A stretch of 64,000 nt of DNA from Mesobacillus maritimus (GCF_019749255.1 NZ_JACWFH010000009.1:124001-188000); one strand, 5' to 3'. Shown: positions 35,669 through 50,855, counted from the first letter of the stretch. Notes: generated from the letters alone by a model not told the origin. Program-made: numbers and translations.

Positions 35669-38002
35669 TTAACGTTTTTTAGGTTTCCGTTTTGCTTTTG
35701 GTGCATTTTCGAAAAACTTACGCTTCTTGCCTTTTTTCTTTGGTCCTTCGCCACGGCCAATTGACTTACTAGGAGAGTCTTGTTTTTTCCCCTGTCTTGG
35801 CTTGCGTTCACTACTACCCGTTTTAAACACTTTCGGTGTTGAAGTACGCTCACGTGGGGTACCTTTCATGCCGACGATTTCAAAGTCAATCGATCGTTCA
35901 TCTTTATTCACGTTCACGACGCGAACCGTAATCTCGTCTCCAATACGGAAGACATTCCCGGTCCGCTCGCCAATCATTGCATAATGGCGCTCATCATAAC
36001 GATAATAATCGTCTGTCATATAGCTTACATGAACCAGACCTTCAATTGTATTAGGGAGCTCAACGAATAAACCGAAGTTCGTGACCGAGCTAATAATGCC
36101 ATCGTACTCGACACCAATCTTGTCTTCCATATATTCTGCTTTCTTCAACTCATCTGTTTCACGCTCCGCCTCTACCGCGCGACGCTCCATATCAGATGCA
36201 TGCTTGGCGATTTCCGGCAGCTGGGCATTCCACTTTTCACGAGTGGCTTGATCTACTTTTCCTTCAATAAGGTACGTTCGAATTAACCTGTGAACGATTG
36301 TATCAGGGTATCGTCGGATTGGTGAAGTAAAGTGTGTGTAATAATCGGTTGACAACCCATAATGCCCAAGACTTTCCTCGTAGTATTTCGCCTTCTGCAT
36401 AGAACGCAACATGACTGTAGAGACAACCATTTCCTCTGGTTTCCCTTGAACCTCTTCAATAATTTCCTGAAGGGCACGAGGATGTACAGAGTTTGCAGTT
36501 CCTTTTACGATATAACCAAAGTTCGTAATAAACTCGAAGAATCTTCTTAGCTTGTCTTCTTTCGGATCTTCGTGAATACGGTAAATGAACGGAACATCCA
36601 TCCAATGAAAATGTTCAGCCACCGTTTCATTGGCCACAAGCATGAACTCCTCAATCAAACGTTCAGCTACTGAACGCTCACGCAACACCACGTCGGACGG
36701 ATGACCATTCTCATCCACCAATACCTTTGATTCTTTAAAGTCAAAATCAATGGCCCCACGATTCATCCGTTTATTACGGAGAACTTCAGCTAATTCTTCC
36801 ATCAGTTCAAACATCGGAACAAGCGACTCGTAGCGCTTGCGGACTTCCTCATCCTTCTCAACTAAAATTAAGTTCACATCATGATACGTCATTCGCTCGG
36901 TTGTTTTAATGACACTTTGGAAGATTTCATGATTGACCACTTCCCCGGTGGTGGAAATTTCCATCGTACAACTTAGTGTTAAGCGGTTCACCTTCGGGTT
37001 TAATGAACAAATTCCATTAGACAACCGATGCGGAATCATCGGAATGACGCGGTCAACTAAATAAACGCTTGTTGCACGATCTTCAGCCTCACGGTCAATT
37101 GGCGAACCCTCTTCAACATAATAACTAACATCAGCAATATGAACACCGAGCCTATAGTTGCCGTTGTCTAGCTTTGTCACCGTTACCGCGTCATCCAGGT
37201 CCTTTGCATCCGCTCCATCGATGGTAACGATGACCTCATCGCGGAGATCACGGCGGTTAGCAAGTTCATTTTCATCAATTTCATCTGGGGTCTCATTTGC
37301 CTGCTCTAGCACATCTGCTGGGAACTCTGTTGGCAAACCATGTTTATGAATGACAGATAAAATATCTACCCCCGGGTCATTTTTATGACCAAGAATGGAG
37401 ATAACCTCACCCTCAGCTGACTTGCGACCATCCGGATAACTTGTTAGTTTAACAACGACTTTATGGCCTTCAACGGCTCCTCCACTTGCTTCCTTTGGAA
37501 TAAAAATATCACTAGCAAACTTTTTATCATCGGGAATCACGAACCCGAAATGTCTACTTTCTGTATAAGTACCAACAACTTGCTGAACTCCCCGCTCAAC
37601 AATTCGTACAATGGTTCCTTCACGGCGCTGGCCAGAGCTTGTCGATGAAACACGTGCAAGCACGATATCACCATGCATAGCGTTATTCGTTTCATTCGGT
37701 GGGATAAAAATATCATCCATTCCCGGTTCATCTGGTATCACAAAGGCAAATCCTTTTGCATGACCTGTCAGTTTCCCGCGTATAAGATTCATTTTATCTG
37801 GTAAGCCATAGCGGTTGCTTCGAGTCCGAACGACAAGTCCTCTTTCCTCCATCACGACGAGTGCTTTTACAAAGTCCTTGAAGGTACCTGAGTCCTCGAT
37901 TCCAAACGCTTGTTCAAGCTCCTGGACAGTTAATGGCTTATAGGCCTCATCCTTCATATGATGAAGCAATTGGTCTATATGGCCTTGAATATTATCTTCC
38001 AT
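35669..38002 (-). CDS. rnr: ribonuclease R
   Basis: A 777-residue 3'-5' exoribonuclease. Domain order: N-terminal helix-turn-helix-like region (residues 1-70), two cold-shock domains (about 75-230), the RNB catalytic domain with [16 protein letters not shown] and its metal-binding aspartates, an S1 domain (about 630-710, [15 protein letters not shown]) and a Lys-rich tail. It degrades structured RNA and works with tmRNA-SmpB in removing faulty mRNA. It sits directly upstream of smpB. Start follows GGAGGG-type site. Confidence 0.96.
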   Translation of the reverse strand: MEDNIQGHIDQLLHHMKDEAYKPLTVQELEQAFGIEDSGTFKDFVKALVVMEERGLVVRTRSNRYGLPDKMNLIRGKLTGHAKGFAFVIPDEPGMDDIFIPPNETNNAMHGDIVLARVSSTSSGQRREGTIVRIVERGVQQVVGTYTESRHFGFVIPDDKKFASDIFIPKEASGGAVEGHKVVVKLTSYPDGRKSAEGEVISILGHKNDPGVDILSVIHKHGLPTEFPADVLEQANETPDEIDENELANRRDLRDEVIVTIDGADAKDLDDAVTVTKLDNGNYRLGVHIADVSYYVEEGSPIDREAEDRATSVYLVDRVIPMIPHRLSNGICSLNPKVNRLTLSCTMEISTTGEVVNHEIFQSVIKTTERMTYHDVNLILVEKDEEVRKRYESLVPMFELMEELAEVLRNKRMNRGAIDFDFKESKVLVDENGHPSDVVLRERSVAERLIEEFMLVANETVAEHFHWMDVPFIYRIHEDPKEDKLRRFFEFITNFGYIVKGTANSVHPRALQEIIEEVQGKPEEMVVSTVMLRSMQKAKYYEESLGHYGLSTDYYTHFTSPIRRYPDTIVHRLIRTYLIEGKVDQATREKWNAQLPEIAKHASDMERRAVEAERETDELKKAEYMEDKIGVEYDGIISSVTNFGLFVELPNTIEGLVHVSYMTDDYYRYDERHYAMIGERTGNVFRIGDEITVRVVNVNKDERSIDFEIVGMKGTPRERTSTPKVFKTGSSERKPRQGKKQDSPSKSIGRGEGPKKKGKKRKFFENAPKAKRKPKKR

Positions 38003-38065
38003 ATGTAATCCCTCCTTTTGTGGGTATCTTGTTAATAAAAGTTCGTAGTTAAAATTACCTCTTCA

Positions 38066-38812
38066 TTATTCTTTCCAATTTAAGCTCTCTAAAAACGCAT
38101 AAACATCCTCATGTAGCTGATCACGTTCTTTATCAAAGGTTATAACATGTCCAGATTCTTCATACCATTTGATTTCTTTTTGTATTGACTCTACTTCATT
38201 ATAGATGATATTGGCACTTTCTGTATTAATCATCTTGTCATGGCGAGCTTGAACGACAAAAATAGGAGCATAAACCATATCAACATTGTTGCGAACATCA
38301 GCAATTAATTCCTGTAATGCCTTTAATGTTCCCATAGGGGTCTTTTTGAACTCTTTCATTTCCGCTTCAACAAGTTCATCTGACTTCCCTTCCAGCTTTT
38401 TATATTCCTTAGCATACGCTAAAACACCTTCGTACATAACTTCTTCACTTTTTATATACATCGGTGCACACATTGGAACAATCCCCTTTACTGGGACTGT
38501 ATACCCTAATTTCAATGAGAATACTCCTCCAAGCGAAAGTCCTACTACAGCAATCTCTTCATAACCCTCATTTTTCAAGAACTCATATGCATTGGTGACA
38601 TCCTTCCACCAATCCTCGGGTCCAGTATGGACCAATTCTTCCGGTGGAACCCCATGGCCCTGATAAATCGGTGCATGGCATGTATAGCCTTTCTCTTGAA
38701 GGAATCTCCCCATCATGCGGACATCAGCGGAATTCCCCGTGAACCCATGCAGCATTAACACCGCTCGTTTCCCTGCCTTGAATGTAAATGGTTTTGGTAC
38801 TAACTTTTTCAT
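38066..38812 (-). CDS. est: carboxylesterase (Est30/YvaK type)
   Basis: A 248-residue alpha/beta hydrolase. The catalytic triad reads S93 in GLSLGG, D192 in ARHD and H222 in SGHV, matching the numbering of Geobacillus Est30 within one residue; LHGFTGN forms the oxyanion hole. It hydrolyses short-chain esters. Gene order secG-est-rnr-smpB is conserved with B. subtilis (YvaK). A perfect 20-bp palindrome lies 55 bp upstream and may be its operator. Confidence 0.92.
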   Translation of the reverse strand: MKKLVPKPFTFKAGKRAVLMLHGFTGNSADVRMMGRFLQEKGYTCHAPIYQGHGVPPEELVHTGPEDWWKDVTNAYEFLKNEGYEEIAVVGLSLGGVFSLKLGYTVPVKGIVPMCAPMYIKSEEVMYEGVLAYAKEYKKLEGKSDELVEAEMKEFKKTPMGTLKALQELIADVRNNVDMVYAPIFVVQARHDKMINTESANIIYNEVESIQKEIKWYEESGHVITFDKERDQLHEDVYAFLESLNWKE

Positions 38813-38866
38813 TTAAAATACTCCCTTGTCTTTATTGGATACAACCTTTTTCGTTCATCGTTTTTC

Positions 38867-38886
38867 TTAATCAAACGTTTGATTAA
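38867..38886. promoter_or_regulatory. 20-bp perfect palindrome, probable repressor operator
   Basis: TTAATCAAACGTTTGATTAA upstream of est. Size and CAAACGTTTG core resemble TetR-family operators. No TetR-type gene is in the window. Confidence 0.5.
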
Positions 38887-38992
38887 ATTCGTTTAACGTG
38901 CTGCCTTATGCCACCTTTTCTTTTCTAGTCCTATTTAGTTTTAACAAACCGCTCCACAACAATCCAGAGATACGCTCCTTAAGAAGATGCAT

Positions 38993-39024
38993 AAAAAAAC
39001 CCAGCCTCCTACGAGACTGGGTTT
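38993..39024 (-). terminator. secG terminator
   Basis: Minus strand AAACCCAG-CTC / GAG-CTGGGTTTTTTT with a small internal mismatch, 12 bp past the secG stop. Confidence 0.85.
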
Positions 39025-39035
39025 GCTTGTTTATT

Positions 39036-39269
39036 TTAAACATCAAAATAAGTAACAAGAATTGTAAGAATAAAAAACAAGACAGACAACACAATCGTGA
39101 TGCGGTGCAGCACGAGGTCAATTCCTCTTGCCTTTTGCTTGCCGAATAATGTTTCAGCTCCGCCTGAAATCGCACCTGAAAGGCCCGCACTTTTACTAGA
39201 TTGAAGTAACACAACGGCAATCAAACCAAGACAATCGATGATCAATAGAACAATTAAAAATGTATGCAT
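39036..39269 (-). CDS. secG: preprotein translocase subunit SecG
   Basis: A 77-residue membrane protein with two hydrophobic helices separated by the conserved [20 protein letters not shown] loop, diagnostic of SecG. It assists SecYE-SecA in protein export. AGGAGG lies 7 nt before the ATG at 39269. It is first in the secG-est-rnr-smpB series but has its own terminator. Confidence 0.95.
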   Translation of the reverse strand: MHTFLIVLLIIDCLGLIAVVLLQSSKSAGLSGAISGGAETLFGKQKARGIDLVLHRITIVLSVLFFILTILVTYFDV

Positions 39270-39494
39270 GAAGCAACCTCCTGAAACTGCATATAACAAT
39301 AGTATAAATTTATCATATTTTTGTGATTGAAACAATACTTGTCTTTGTCAACTATCGAAACTTTCGTGTAATTGGTACATTTCGGAGGTTCGGGACAATC
39401 CCCCTATCCACTTATCTAAATATTCAATCATTCATAAATTTGTTGTTAGTCAAACTCATTTTACTTAAAATAAAAATAGAAAGGATGTGGGAAA

Positions 39495-40400
39495 TTGCTT
39501 ATTAAGCCTCGGAAAAAATCACATTTATTACGAACCTTAGAAATTCTTAACTCAAGAATGGATCTAGCTGAAGATGAAAGACTATATTATCTATCACTAG
39601 CAAAAGGCTACCAAGGTGAAAAACTAAACGACTTATGGGTAGAGAGGTTACATGAGGAAATATTGGTTTTACATGACTTATTGTTCGAAATTAGGAATAC
39701 ACAGTTTCAAATTGATACTTTAATCATCACTCAAGAGCGATTATATTTACTTGATGTAAAAAATAATGAAGGAGATTACATCTATAAAAATGATGGGTTC
39801 TATACCCTTTCTGGCAATGAAACCAAAAATCACTTACATCAACTAAGAAGATGTGAATCCTTGCTCCGACAATTGCTTCAAACTCTTGGTTATAATCTCC
39901 CAATAGAAGCTTACCTCATTTTTAACAATCCTGAGTTCTACTTATATAATGTCCCACCGGAACTCCCAATCATTTTCCCAACACAACTCAAGCGATTTTA
40001 TCAAAATGTAAATAAACAACCGTCAAAACTGAGTGAAAAACACAAAGTATTAGCAAATAAACTAGTAACTAAGGTCATTGGGGACTCTCGTTATTCGCAG
40101 CCACCAACCTATGACTATTACAAACTTCTGAAGGGGAATGCCTGCTGTTCTTGTCATTCTTTGCTTACTATTGTGGTGAAGAAGAAAGTCATTTGTACAG
40201 ATTGTGGTCATTCTGAAAAATTAGAGGATGCAGTACTTCGAGGTGTTGAGGAGTACAAGCTCCTTTTTCCAGAGAGAAAGGTTACTACGATGGCAATATA
40301 TGAGTGGTGTGGTGGGATTGTATCAAATAAAGTAATTCGTACCATTCTTCATAAAAACTATAAATTAATAGGATTAGGAAGATTTAGTTACTTTATATAG
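39495..40400 (+). CDS. NERD-domain protein with C-terminal zinc ribbon
   Basis: A 301-residue protein. The nuclease-related NERD domain spans about residues 35-150: GYQGEKLNDLWVERL, then QIDTLIITQERLYLLDVKN with the D-x(n)-x-V-K core of the restriction-endonuclease-like fold. A four-Cys zinc ribbon follows (CCSCH ... CTDCGH, about residues 216-242), then a short C-terminal region. Likely a DNA- or RNA-acting enzyme; target unknown. The start is a TTG with AAGGA 9 nt upstream; no nearby ATG fits. The adjacent 52-bp array is next to it. Confidence 0.78.
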   Translation: MLIKPRKKSHLLRTLEILNSRMDLAEDERLYYLSLAKGYQGEKLNDLWVERLHEEILVLHDLLFEIRNTQFQIDTLIITQERLYLLDVKNNEGDYIYKNDGFYTLSGNETKNHLHQLRRCESLLRQLLQTLGYNLPIEAYLIFNNPEFYLYNVPPELPIIFPTQLKRFYQNVNKQPSKLSEKHKVLANKLVTKVIGDSRYSQPPTYDYYKLLKGNACCSCHSLLTIVVKKKVICTDCGHSEKLEDAVLRGVEEYKLLFPERKVTTMAIYEWCGGIVSNKVIRTILHKNYKLIGLGRFSYFI

Positions 40401-40448
40401 TTTGAAACGGAGGAATCTTGGCCAACTTATGGGGTTCACCCATAATGA

Positions 40449-41340
40449 GACACTCAATGTGACTGTTTTTCGGATTGCCTTTTCTGATTGGTCACATTGT
40501 GCACCTCAATGTGACCGTTTACCCAATTGCCTTTACTATTTGGTCACTTTGAGCACTTCAATGTGACCGTTTACCCAATTGCCTTTTCTTTTTGGTCACT
40601 TTGAGCACCTCATTGTTACCGTTTATCAGACTTTCTTTGGTGTTTGGTCACGTTGAACACCTCAATGTGACCGTTTTTCGATTGGCTTTCACGTTTGGTC
40701 ACATTGAGCACTTCAATGTGACCGTTTACCCAATTGCCTTTTCTTTTTGGTCACGTTGAGCCACTCATTGTTACCGTTTACCAAACTTTCTTTGGTTTGG
40801 TCACATTGAACACCTTAATGTGACCGTTTTTCGGATTGCCTTTCACGTTTGGTCACATTGAGCACTTCAATGTGACCGTTTATCCAATTGCCTTTACTTT
40901 TTGGTCACGTTGAGCCACTCATTGTTACCGTTTACCAGACTTTCTTTGGTGTTTGGTCACGTTGAACACCTTAATGTGACCGTTTTTCGGATTGCCTTTC
41001 ACATTTGGTCACATTGAGCACTTCAATGTGACCGTTTACCCAATTGCCTTTACTTTTTGGTTACTTTGAGCCACTCAATGTTACTGTTTACCAGATTGTC
41101 TTTGATGTTTGGTCACTTTGAACACCTCAATGTGACCGTTTCCCGAATTGCCTTTCACGTTTGGTCACATTGAGCACTTCAATGTGACCGTTTACCCAAT
41201 TGCCTTTACTTTTTGGTCACTTTGAGCCACTCATTGTTACCGTTTACCAAACTTTCTTTGGTGTTTGGTCACTTTGAACACCTCAATGTGACCATTTACC
41301 CGTTTGGGTTGCTTTAAACCGTTCACTGTGACTGTTTCTC
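40449..41340. repeat. 52-bp hairpin tandem array with 156-bp higher-order period
   Basis: Sixteen units, marked by GGTCAC (GGTTAC once) at 40490 and then about every 52 bp to 41267, with degenerate ends. Each unit holds an inverted repeat of the form GGTCACATTGA-N5-TCAATGTGACC. Three linker types alternate: A (TTTACCCAATTGCCTTT), B (TTTACCAGACTTTCTTTGG), C (TTTTTCGGATTGCCTTTCAC). After the first units the order runs A-B-C repeatedly, giving a 156-bp higher-order repeat. No protein is encoded. Confidence 0.93.
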
Positions 41341-41389
41341 TAATTCCATTTGCTGCAGTCACTTAGACATTCTCTATCTTCTAGCAAAA

Positions 41390-41419
41390 AAAAAACGCTG
41401 GCACCCGCCAGCGTTTTTT
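41390..41419 (-). terminator. eno terminator
   Basis: AAAAAACGCTGGC / GCCAGCGTTTTTT stem with a short loop and long T-run on the minus strand, 12 bp past the eno stop. Confidence 0.92.
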
Positions 41420-41430
41420 ATGATCTTCAA

Positions 41431-42741
<1,311 letters not shown>

Positions 42742-42825
42742 TTATAGTTAAATTACCGAATCAATCGGTCTAATATAAAAACATGATAATAGTGCTCTGT
42801 TCTATTCTGACTAGTTGAGCAAGAA

Positions 42826-45131
<2,306 letters not shown>

Positions 45132-45313
45132 TCAAATCTTTTTAATAGGCTTAGGAATTAGAATTCTAACGAGTTAGCCTTTAATACATGAATCAGAGCC
45201 TGGTTCCGAAGCGTTCGAAAGGATCCGAATACTTCAGAACCTTGTTCCGAAAAGGTTTTCTATACTTAATAGAGGTTGGTCTTACCTAAATATCGCTAGG
45301 TAAGATTTTAGCC

Positions 45314-46498
45314 TTACTTATCGTTTAAAGCCACAACACCAGGGAGAGCTTTACCTTCCATAAATTCAAGAGAAGCTCCGCCACCAGTTGAAATATGGCT
45401 CATTTTATCAGCAAGGTTAAATTTCTCAACAGCTGCGGCAGAATCTCCCCCACCGATTACAGAGTATGTATCAGTAGCATCAGCTAGCGCTTGAGCAATG
45501 GCTTTTGTTCCTTTTGAAAAAGTATCTAATTCGAACACGCCCATTGGTCCATTCCAAATGACAAGCTTGGAGTTTTTGATTACATCCTCATAGATTCCTC
45601 GAGTTTTAGGACCAATATCTAATGCTTCCCAATCAGAAGGAATTTCTTCAATTGGAACAACCTTTGTATTGGCTTCCTCAGAGAAATCATCCGCAACCAC
45701 TACGTCAACTGGCATATAAAATTTAACGCCCTTCTCTTTTGCTTTCGCAATGTAAGAATTTGCAAGATCCATTTTATCAGCTTCTAAAAGAGATTTCCCA
45801 ATTTCATGACCTTGAGCTTTTACAAATGTATAAGCTAAACCGCCACCGATGATGAGGTTATCCACTTTATCAAGGAGATTCTCAATGACACCAATTTTAT
45901 CTTTTACTTTCGCTCCACCAATAATCGCTGTAAAAGGACGTTCAGGGTTAGAAAGTGCCTTACCTAGTACATCAAGTTCCTTTTCCATAAGAAGTCCTGA
46001 AACTGCAGGAAGATGCTGTGCAATTCCTTCTGTAGAGGCATGGGCACGGTGAGCGGCACCGAACGCGTCATTCACATAGACATCCGCTAACTCAGCGAAA
46101 GATTTAGCTAATTCAGCATCATTTTTTTCCTCACCAGGATAAAAGCGAACATTTTCAAGTAATAATACATCGCCGTCATTCATAGTCCCGATTTCAGCTT
46201 TAACAGCATCTCCGTAAGCTTCGTCCGTCTTTTTAACCTCTTTACCAAGGAGCTCGGATAAGCGTTTTGCTACTGGGGTTAAACGCATTTCTTCTACCAC
46301 TTGACCTTTTGGACGTCCAAGATGGCTAGCCAAAATGACTTTTGCCCCTTGTTCACTCAAATGCTGAATAGTAGGTAATGCTGCACGAATTCTTGTTTCA
46401 TCGGTTACTTGACCGTCCTTCATTGGAACATTGAAATCAACACGGCAAAAAACACGTTTCCCTTTTACATCAATATCTTTAACAGACTGTTTGTTCAA
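45314..46498 (-). CDS. pgk: phosphoglycerate kinase
   Basis: A 394-residue two-domain kinase producing ATP from 1,3-bisphosphoglycerate. N-terminal signature [13 protein letters not shown], substrate site SHLGRPKG, and nucleotide-binding [11 protein letters not shown] and [13 protein letters not shown] are present. About 200 bp separate it from tpiA and 174 bp from gapA, the latter holding a large hairpin that may adjust downstream expression. Confidence 0.98.
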   Translation of the reverse strand: MNKQSVKDIDVKGKRVFCRVDFNVPMKDGQVTDETRIRAALPTIQHLSEQGAKVILASHLGRPKGQVVEEMRLTPVAKRLSELLGKEVKKTDEAYGDAVKAEIGTMNDGDVLLLENVRFYPGEEKNDAELAKSFAELADVYVNDAFGAAHRAHASTEGIAQHLPAVSGLLMEKELDVLGKALSNPERPFTAIIGGAKVKDKIGVIENLLDKVDNLIIGGGLAYTFVKAQGHEIGKSLLEADKMDLANSYIAKAKEKGVKFYMPVDVVVADDFSEEANTKVVPIEEIPSDWEALDIGPKTRGIYEDVIKNSKLVIWNGPMGVFELDTFSKGTKAIAQALADATDTYSVIGGGDSAAAVEKFNLADKMSHISTGGGASLEFMEGKALPGVVALNDK

Positions 46499-46591
46499 GG
46501 CTGAAACCTCCTAATTAAGATAAACGCTAGCGTCAGTAATTTAGTAGACTTTACGCAGGCGCAACTGTCCTAGACTTTTTAATATCTAACA

Positions 46592-46627
46592 AAGAAGGGG
46601 AAGGGGACAGGCCCCACTCCCCTTCTT
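46592..46627 (-). terminator. large hairpin between gapA and pgk
   Basis: AAGAAGGGGA / TCCCCTTCTT outer stem enclosing GGGG-ACAGG-CCCC. T-tract poor, so partial termination or RNA protection of the gapA 3' end is as likely as full termination. Confidence 0.5.
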
Positions 46628-46672
46628 CCCACTAGAATATACCTTATGGGTGCTATCTAAATGCGTTTTAAA

Positions 46673-47695
<1,023 letters not shown>

Positions 47696-47865
47696 TTAAT
47701 TCGTCCATCCTTTTTCTCGCTAATAGGATAGTATAAACATCATTCGTTTATACATCCCATACATACCTCTGTCTCCGCCTAATTAGGGAAGGAAAGTGGT
47801 ACGTTTTTTATATATTAAAGGCATTGCTCATCTAACAGATTCAATCTGAATCCAATCAAGCTAGA

Positions 47866-48888
47866 TTAGCCTTTAACTAAAACTTTGGCTGCACCTTCAT
47901 CTGTAATCAAGATGGTTGAGGGAGGTGCTTGTTTCAAATATGCTTTGATTGCTTTAGCTTTCGATGCCCCTCCTGCAACAGCAATCACGTGATTGGCACT
48001 ATTTAAATCTTCTAGTTGTAAGCCAATCGTTTGACCCTTATGAACAATGTCTCCATCTTCATTGAAATAGTAGCCAAAGGCTTCTCCGACTGCTTTTCCT
48101 TGAATGAGTTTGTCCATAATCTCTGCGGTGGTATTTCGACGTTTCGCCATTGAAATAGCTTCCCCAATTCCATGTAAAACCATGTTAGCTGATTTAATCA
48201 GGTTAAGCATTTCATAAATCTGTGGTTCCTTAATAAAGGAATCATAGATTTCACTGCTAACCTGGTCGGGTACATAAAACACACGATGATTCGAATTGGT
48301 TTTGTCAGCCATAATCGCACTTACTGTGTTCGCTTGATTTGTAACATCAAGCCCGAGCCCGCCCCTTGCCGGAACGAACAATAAGTTCTTCTTCCCAATT
48401 TCTGCAGGAAGCATTTCAGCGACAGCCGCCATCGTGGTTCCTCCAGTCACAGCAATGATATTGTCTGCTTTAACGCGTTGTTTCATGCAGTTTACACATG
48501 CTTTTCCCAGTTCGCGCTTGACCCAAGGGGATTGGTCATTGTCGCCTGGTACAACAAGCGCCTTTGTGACCGCATATTTCTTTTGTAGTTGTTGTTCTAG
48601 TTGGCTTGTGCCTGAAAGTTCATGCATAATACCTTCAAGACTTTCCAGTATATCTTTTCCTTCAAGCGTCAGGCTCATTCCTTGAGTAGACATTTGAATT
48701 AAATTTTGTTCTTTTAGAAACTCGACCTCACTACGCAAAACCCTTTCTGTAAAACCAAGACTTACAGCTAGGTTTCGACGCCCTACAGGTTGCATCGTAT
48801 GTATGTTTTGTAAGATCAAATAACGTTTATGCATAACTTCTATCAGATCAGGCAATATTCTTTTTTGAATATCTAGCAATACTTGCAT
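47866..48888 (-). CDS. cggR: central glycolytic genes regulator
   Basis: A 340-residue SorC-family repressor: N-terminal winged helix (GRRNLAVSLGFTERVLRSEVEFL) and C-terminal sugar-phosphate-binding domain (AVTGGTTMAAVAEML, FVPARGGLG). Fructose-1,6-bisphosphate lifts repression of the gap operon in the known system. The start at 48888, after AAAGGGG, gives an N terminus like B. subtilis CggR; the reading frame extends further upstream through the operator but has no site there. Confidence 0.95.
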   Translation of the reverse strand: MQVLLDIQKRILPDLIEVMHKRYLILQNIHTMQPVGRRNLAVSLGFTERVLRSEVEFLKEQNLIQMSTQGMSLTLEGKDILESLEGIMHELSGTSQLEQQLQKKYAVTKALVVPGDNDQSPWVKRELGKACVNCMKQRVKADNIIAVTGGTTMAAVAEMLPAEIGKKNLLFVPARGGLGLDVTNQANTVSAIMADKTNSNHRVFYVPDQVSSEIYDSFIKEPQIYEMLNLIKSANMVLHGIGEAISMAKRRNTTAEIMDKLIQGKAVGEAFGYYFNEDGDIVHKGQTIGLQLEDLNSANHVIAVAGGASKAKAIKAYLKQAPPSTILITDEGAAKVLVKG

Positions 48889-48916
48889 GATGTTTTTTTC
48901 CCCTTTAGAATATAGT

Positions 48917-48954
48917 GGGCTTTTTATGTCCCGCAGTGACATATTATGTCCCAC
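48917..48954 (-). promoter_or_regulatory. CggR operator
   Basis: Minus strand shows two tandem half-operators, GGGACATAATATGTC and CGGGACATAAAAAGCCC, separated by ACTG, matching the GGGAC-N6-TGTC arrangement known for B. subtilis CggR. About 30-65 bp downstream of the predicted transcription start. Confidence 0.85.
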
Positions 48955-48961
48955 TTGCTCC

Positions 48962-49006
48962 AAAAAAAATCACCCCTGATTCCTTTTTCATTCTAACAGG
49001 AGTGAT
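48962..49006 (-). terminator. terminator of the rpoN-side unit
   Basis: ATCACTCCTG / CAGGGGTGAT stem (one G-U pair), 18-nt loop, then TTTTTTT, directly after the glutaredoxin-like gene. The loop contains the -10 box of the cggR promoter candidate. Confidence 0.65.
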
Positions 49007-49018
49007 AAACTAGTTCAA
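48990..49018 (-). promoter_or_regulatory. sigma-A promoter of the cggR-gapA operon
   Basis: Minus strand TTGAAC, 17 bp, TAGAAT. The -35 overlaps the stop codon region of the upstream gene. Confidence 0.65.
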
Positions 49019-49275
49019 CTAATAAAGTTCATATTTTTCCTTGTAAACGCTTCAATTATGGATTTTTTATGAATTATACCTGCTTGTACTTCCTCTCCAT
49101 CCACTTCAATAACAGGAATCGTGATTCCATATTCTTCAACAAGCTGATCGTCTTGGTCTATATCCACTTCCACTATTTCAAAATGCCAATTTTTTTGAAG
49201 GTCCTCAAGCATTCCCTTCGCTTCCTCACATAAATGGCATCTCTGCCTCATGTAAAGTTTCACAATACTTTTCAC
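49015..49275 (-). CDS. glutaredoxin-like protein
   Basis: An 86-residue thioredoxin-fold protein with the redox motif C13-H-L-C16, followed by EVDIDQDDQLVEEYGITIPV with the conserved cis-Pro, typical of the glutaredoxin-like (DUF836) family. Substrate unknown. The GTG at 49275 has GAGG at 8 nt; the GTG at 49284 overlaps that site. It lies 41 bp downstream of rpoN. Confidence 0.85.
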   Translation of the reverse strand: MKSIVKLYMRQRCHLCEEAKGMLEDLQKNWHFEIVEVDIDQDDQLVEEYGITIPVIEVDGEEVQAGIIHKKSIIEAFTRKNMNFIS

Positions 49276-49316
49276 TTTCTTCACCTCACCGGCGCTATTC
49301 TTTAAAGAAAAACCCC

Positions 49317-50699
49317 TTATTCAAAACGCTTTCGCTTTGACGAAGAGGCAATTCCTAATTGTTCGCGGTATTTAGCAACCGTCCGCCTTGAGATTTTAAT
49401 CCCAGAACGATCTTCTAACATATGAACAATCTCTTGATCGGACAGTGGTTTCTGTTTATTTTCATTTTTCACTAATAGTTCAATGGCCGCCTTTGCGTGA
49501 TTTGAGGATGTTTGTTCATGTTCTGTCGTTTGAACAGAACTAGAGAATAAGATTTTCATTTCATAAGTTCCAGTTGGGGTTTGGATATACTTTTCCCGTA
49601 CAGCCCTACTGACTGTTGACTCATGGATATCTAGTTCCTCGGAAATCTCACGCATCGTCATAGGCTTTAAAAACGAAAGCCCTTGAAGAAAAAATTCACG
49701 TTGTTTCTCAACAATTTTCACCGCTACCTTCATTAAGGTTTCTCGGCGTTGCTCCAAACTTCTATGAATCCAGTGAAAATCATTTTGCTTTTCTTGCAAA
49801 AAGCGTCCCACTTCGGCATCTTTGTAAGCAGCAAGCTCCCGATAATACGATTCATTAAAAGTTACCTTTGGAATTGTATCATCAAATAGCCCCACTGTTA
49901 ATTCATTGTTTTCGATTTTCACGATGACATCTGGCACTACATAAGCTGCCTTTTCAACTTGATAGGTTGTACCTGGCCTAGGATTCAGCGTTTGTACATA
50001 GTCGAAAGCTTTTTGTATCTCCCTTAGATCCATTTTCAAAAGTTTTGCAATAGACTTCCACTTTTTTTCAGCAAATAGAATGAAATGTTCAGTAAGAATC
50101 ACTTTTAACAACTCTAGCGGTGAGCGTCCTTCGTTGTCTTTGCCTTTATCATCCTTTAATTCGTTATTCTCACTATGATTCACCTGCAACAGTAAGCATT
50201 CTTGCAAGCTTCTTGCACCGACACCAATTGGATCCAGGCTTTGTAATACTTTCAGACAACGCTCAGCCTCTTCATCCTGTATCCCAAACTTGATGCATGT
50301 TTCATTGATACCGACTCCTAAGTAACCGTTTTCATCAATCGTGTCAATAAAATAATGAACAATTCTTCGTTCTTGCTCCGATAAGACCAGTAAATTCAAC
50401 TGAAAGAAAAGGTGTTCCCTTAATGAACCTGTCTTCTCGGCGATTTGTTCAATCCAATTATTAGACTCTCCATCGTGGGAGTTCATTGAACGAGATTGTT
50501 TCCTTGAAACCGTTTTTCGATCAAGTGAACGTATATTTTTATGTTCGACCTGTAAAAGAGGGTTTTCGATTGCTTTTTCTTCTAAAAAAGTAACAAGCTC
50601 TTGTGAGGAATATTGTAGCAAAGCAATCGCTTGCGTTAATTCCTGAGTCATTGCTAGCTTCATTGTTTGCTTTTGCCACAATCCGGGCTTTAAATCCAT
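49317..50699 (-). CDS. rpoN: RNA polymerase sigma-54 factor
   Basis: A 460-residue sigma-54 (SigL). N-terminal Gln/Leu-rich activator-interaction region (MKLAMTQELTQAIALLQYSS), core-binding domain, helix-turn-helix ISEELDIHESTVSRAVREKY and the RpoN box ISRRTVAKYREQLGI near the C terminus. It directs -24/-12 promoters that need an enhancer-binding activator. GGAGGGATT precedes the ATG. Confidence 0.96.
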   Translation of the reverse strand: MDLKPGLWQKQTMKLAMTQELTQAIALLQYSSQELVTFLEEKAIENPLLQVEHKNIRSLDRKTVSRKQSRSMNSHDGESNNWIEQIAEKTGSLREHLFFQLNLLVLSEQERRIVHYFIDTIDENGYLGVGINETCIKFGIQDEEAERCLKVLQSLDPIGVGARSLQECLLLQVNHSENNELKDDKGKDNEGRSPLELLKVILTEHFILFAEKKWKSIAKLLKMDLREIQKAFDYVQTLNPRPGTTYQVEKAAYVVPDVIVKIENNELTVGLFDDTIPKVTFNESYYRELAAYKDAEVGRFLQEKQNDFHWIHRSLEQRRETLMKVAVKIVEKQREFFLQGLSFLKPMTMREISEELDIHESTVSRAVREKYIQTPTGTYEMKILFSSSVQTTEHEQTSSNHAKAAIELLVKNENKQKPLSDQEIVHMLEDRSGIKISRRTVAKYREQLGIASSSKRKRFE

Positions 50700-50771
50700 T
50701 CCAATCCCTCCCTACTATCATTTTACATGATATGGGTGCTAGACGGAATGGACGTTTCTTCCCAAAATATA

Positions 50772-50807
50772 AAAAAACTCCTGCTCTGAAAATCAGCAGG
50801 AGTTTTT
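50772..50807. terminator. bidirectional terminator
   Basis: AAAAAACTCCTGCT / AGCAGGAGTTTTT stem with a 9-nt loop, between rpoN and the tRNA gene; on the minus strand it ends the tRNA transcript. Confidence 0.85.
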
Positions 50808-50855
50808 AGAAAGAATCTTGTATAAAGCCCAGTTGTCTTATGGACTTCCTTTTAG

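Noticed and set aside
40449-41340. CRISPR array
   Set aside because: Units are tandem with no unique spacers; the linkers themselves repeat in an A-B-C order, and no cas gene is near.
49317-50699. Sigma-54 (-24/-12) promoters for genes in this window such as putB
   Set aside because: I looked upstream of putB for TGGCAC-N5-TTGCA and found no acceptable match.
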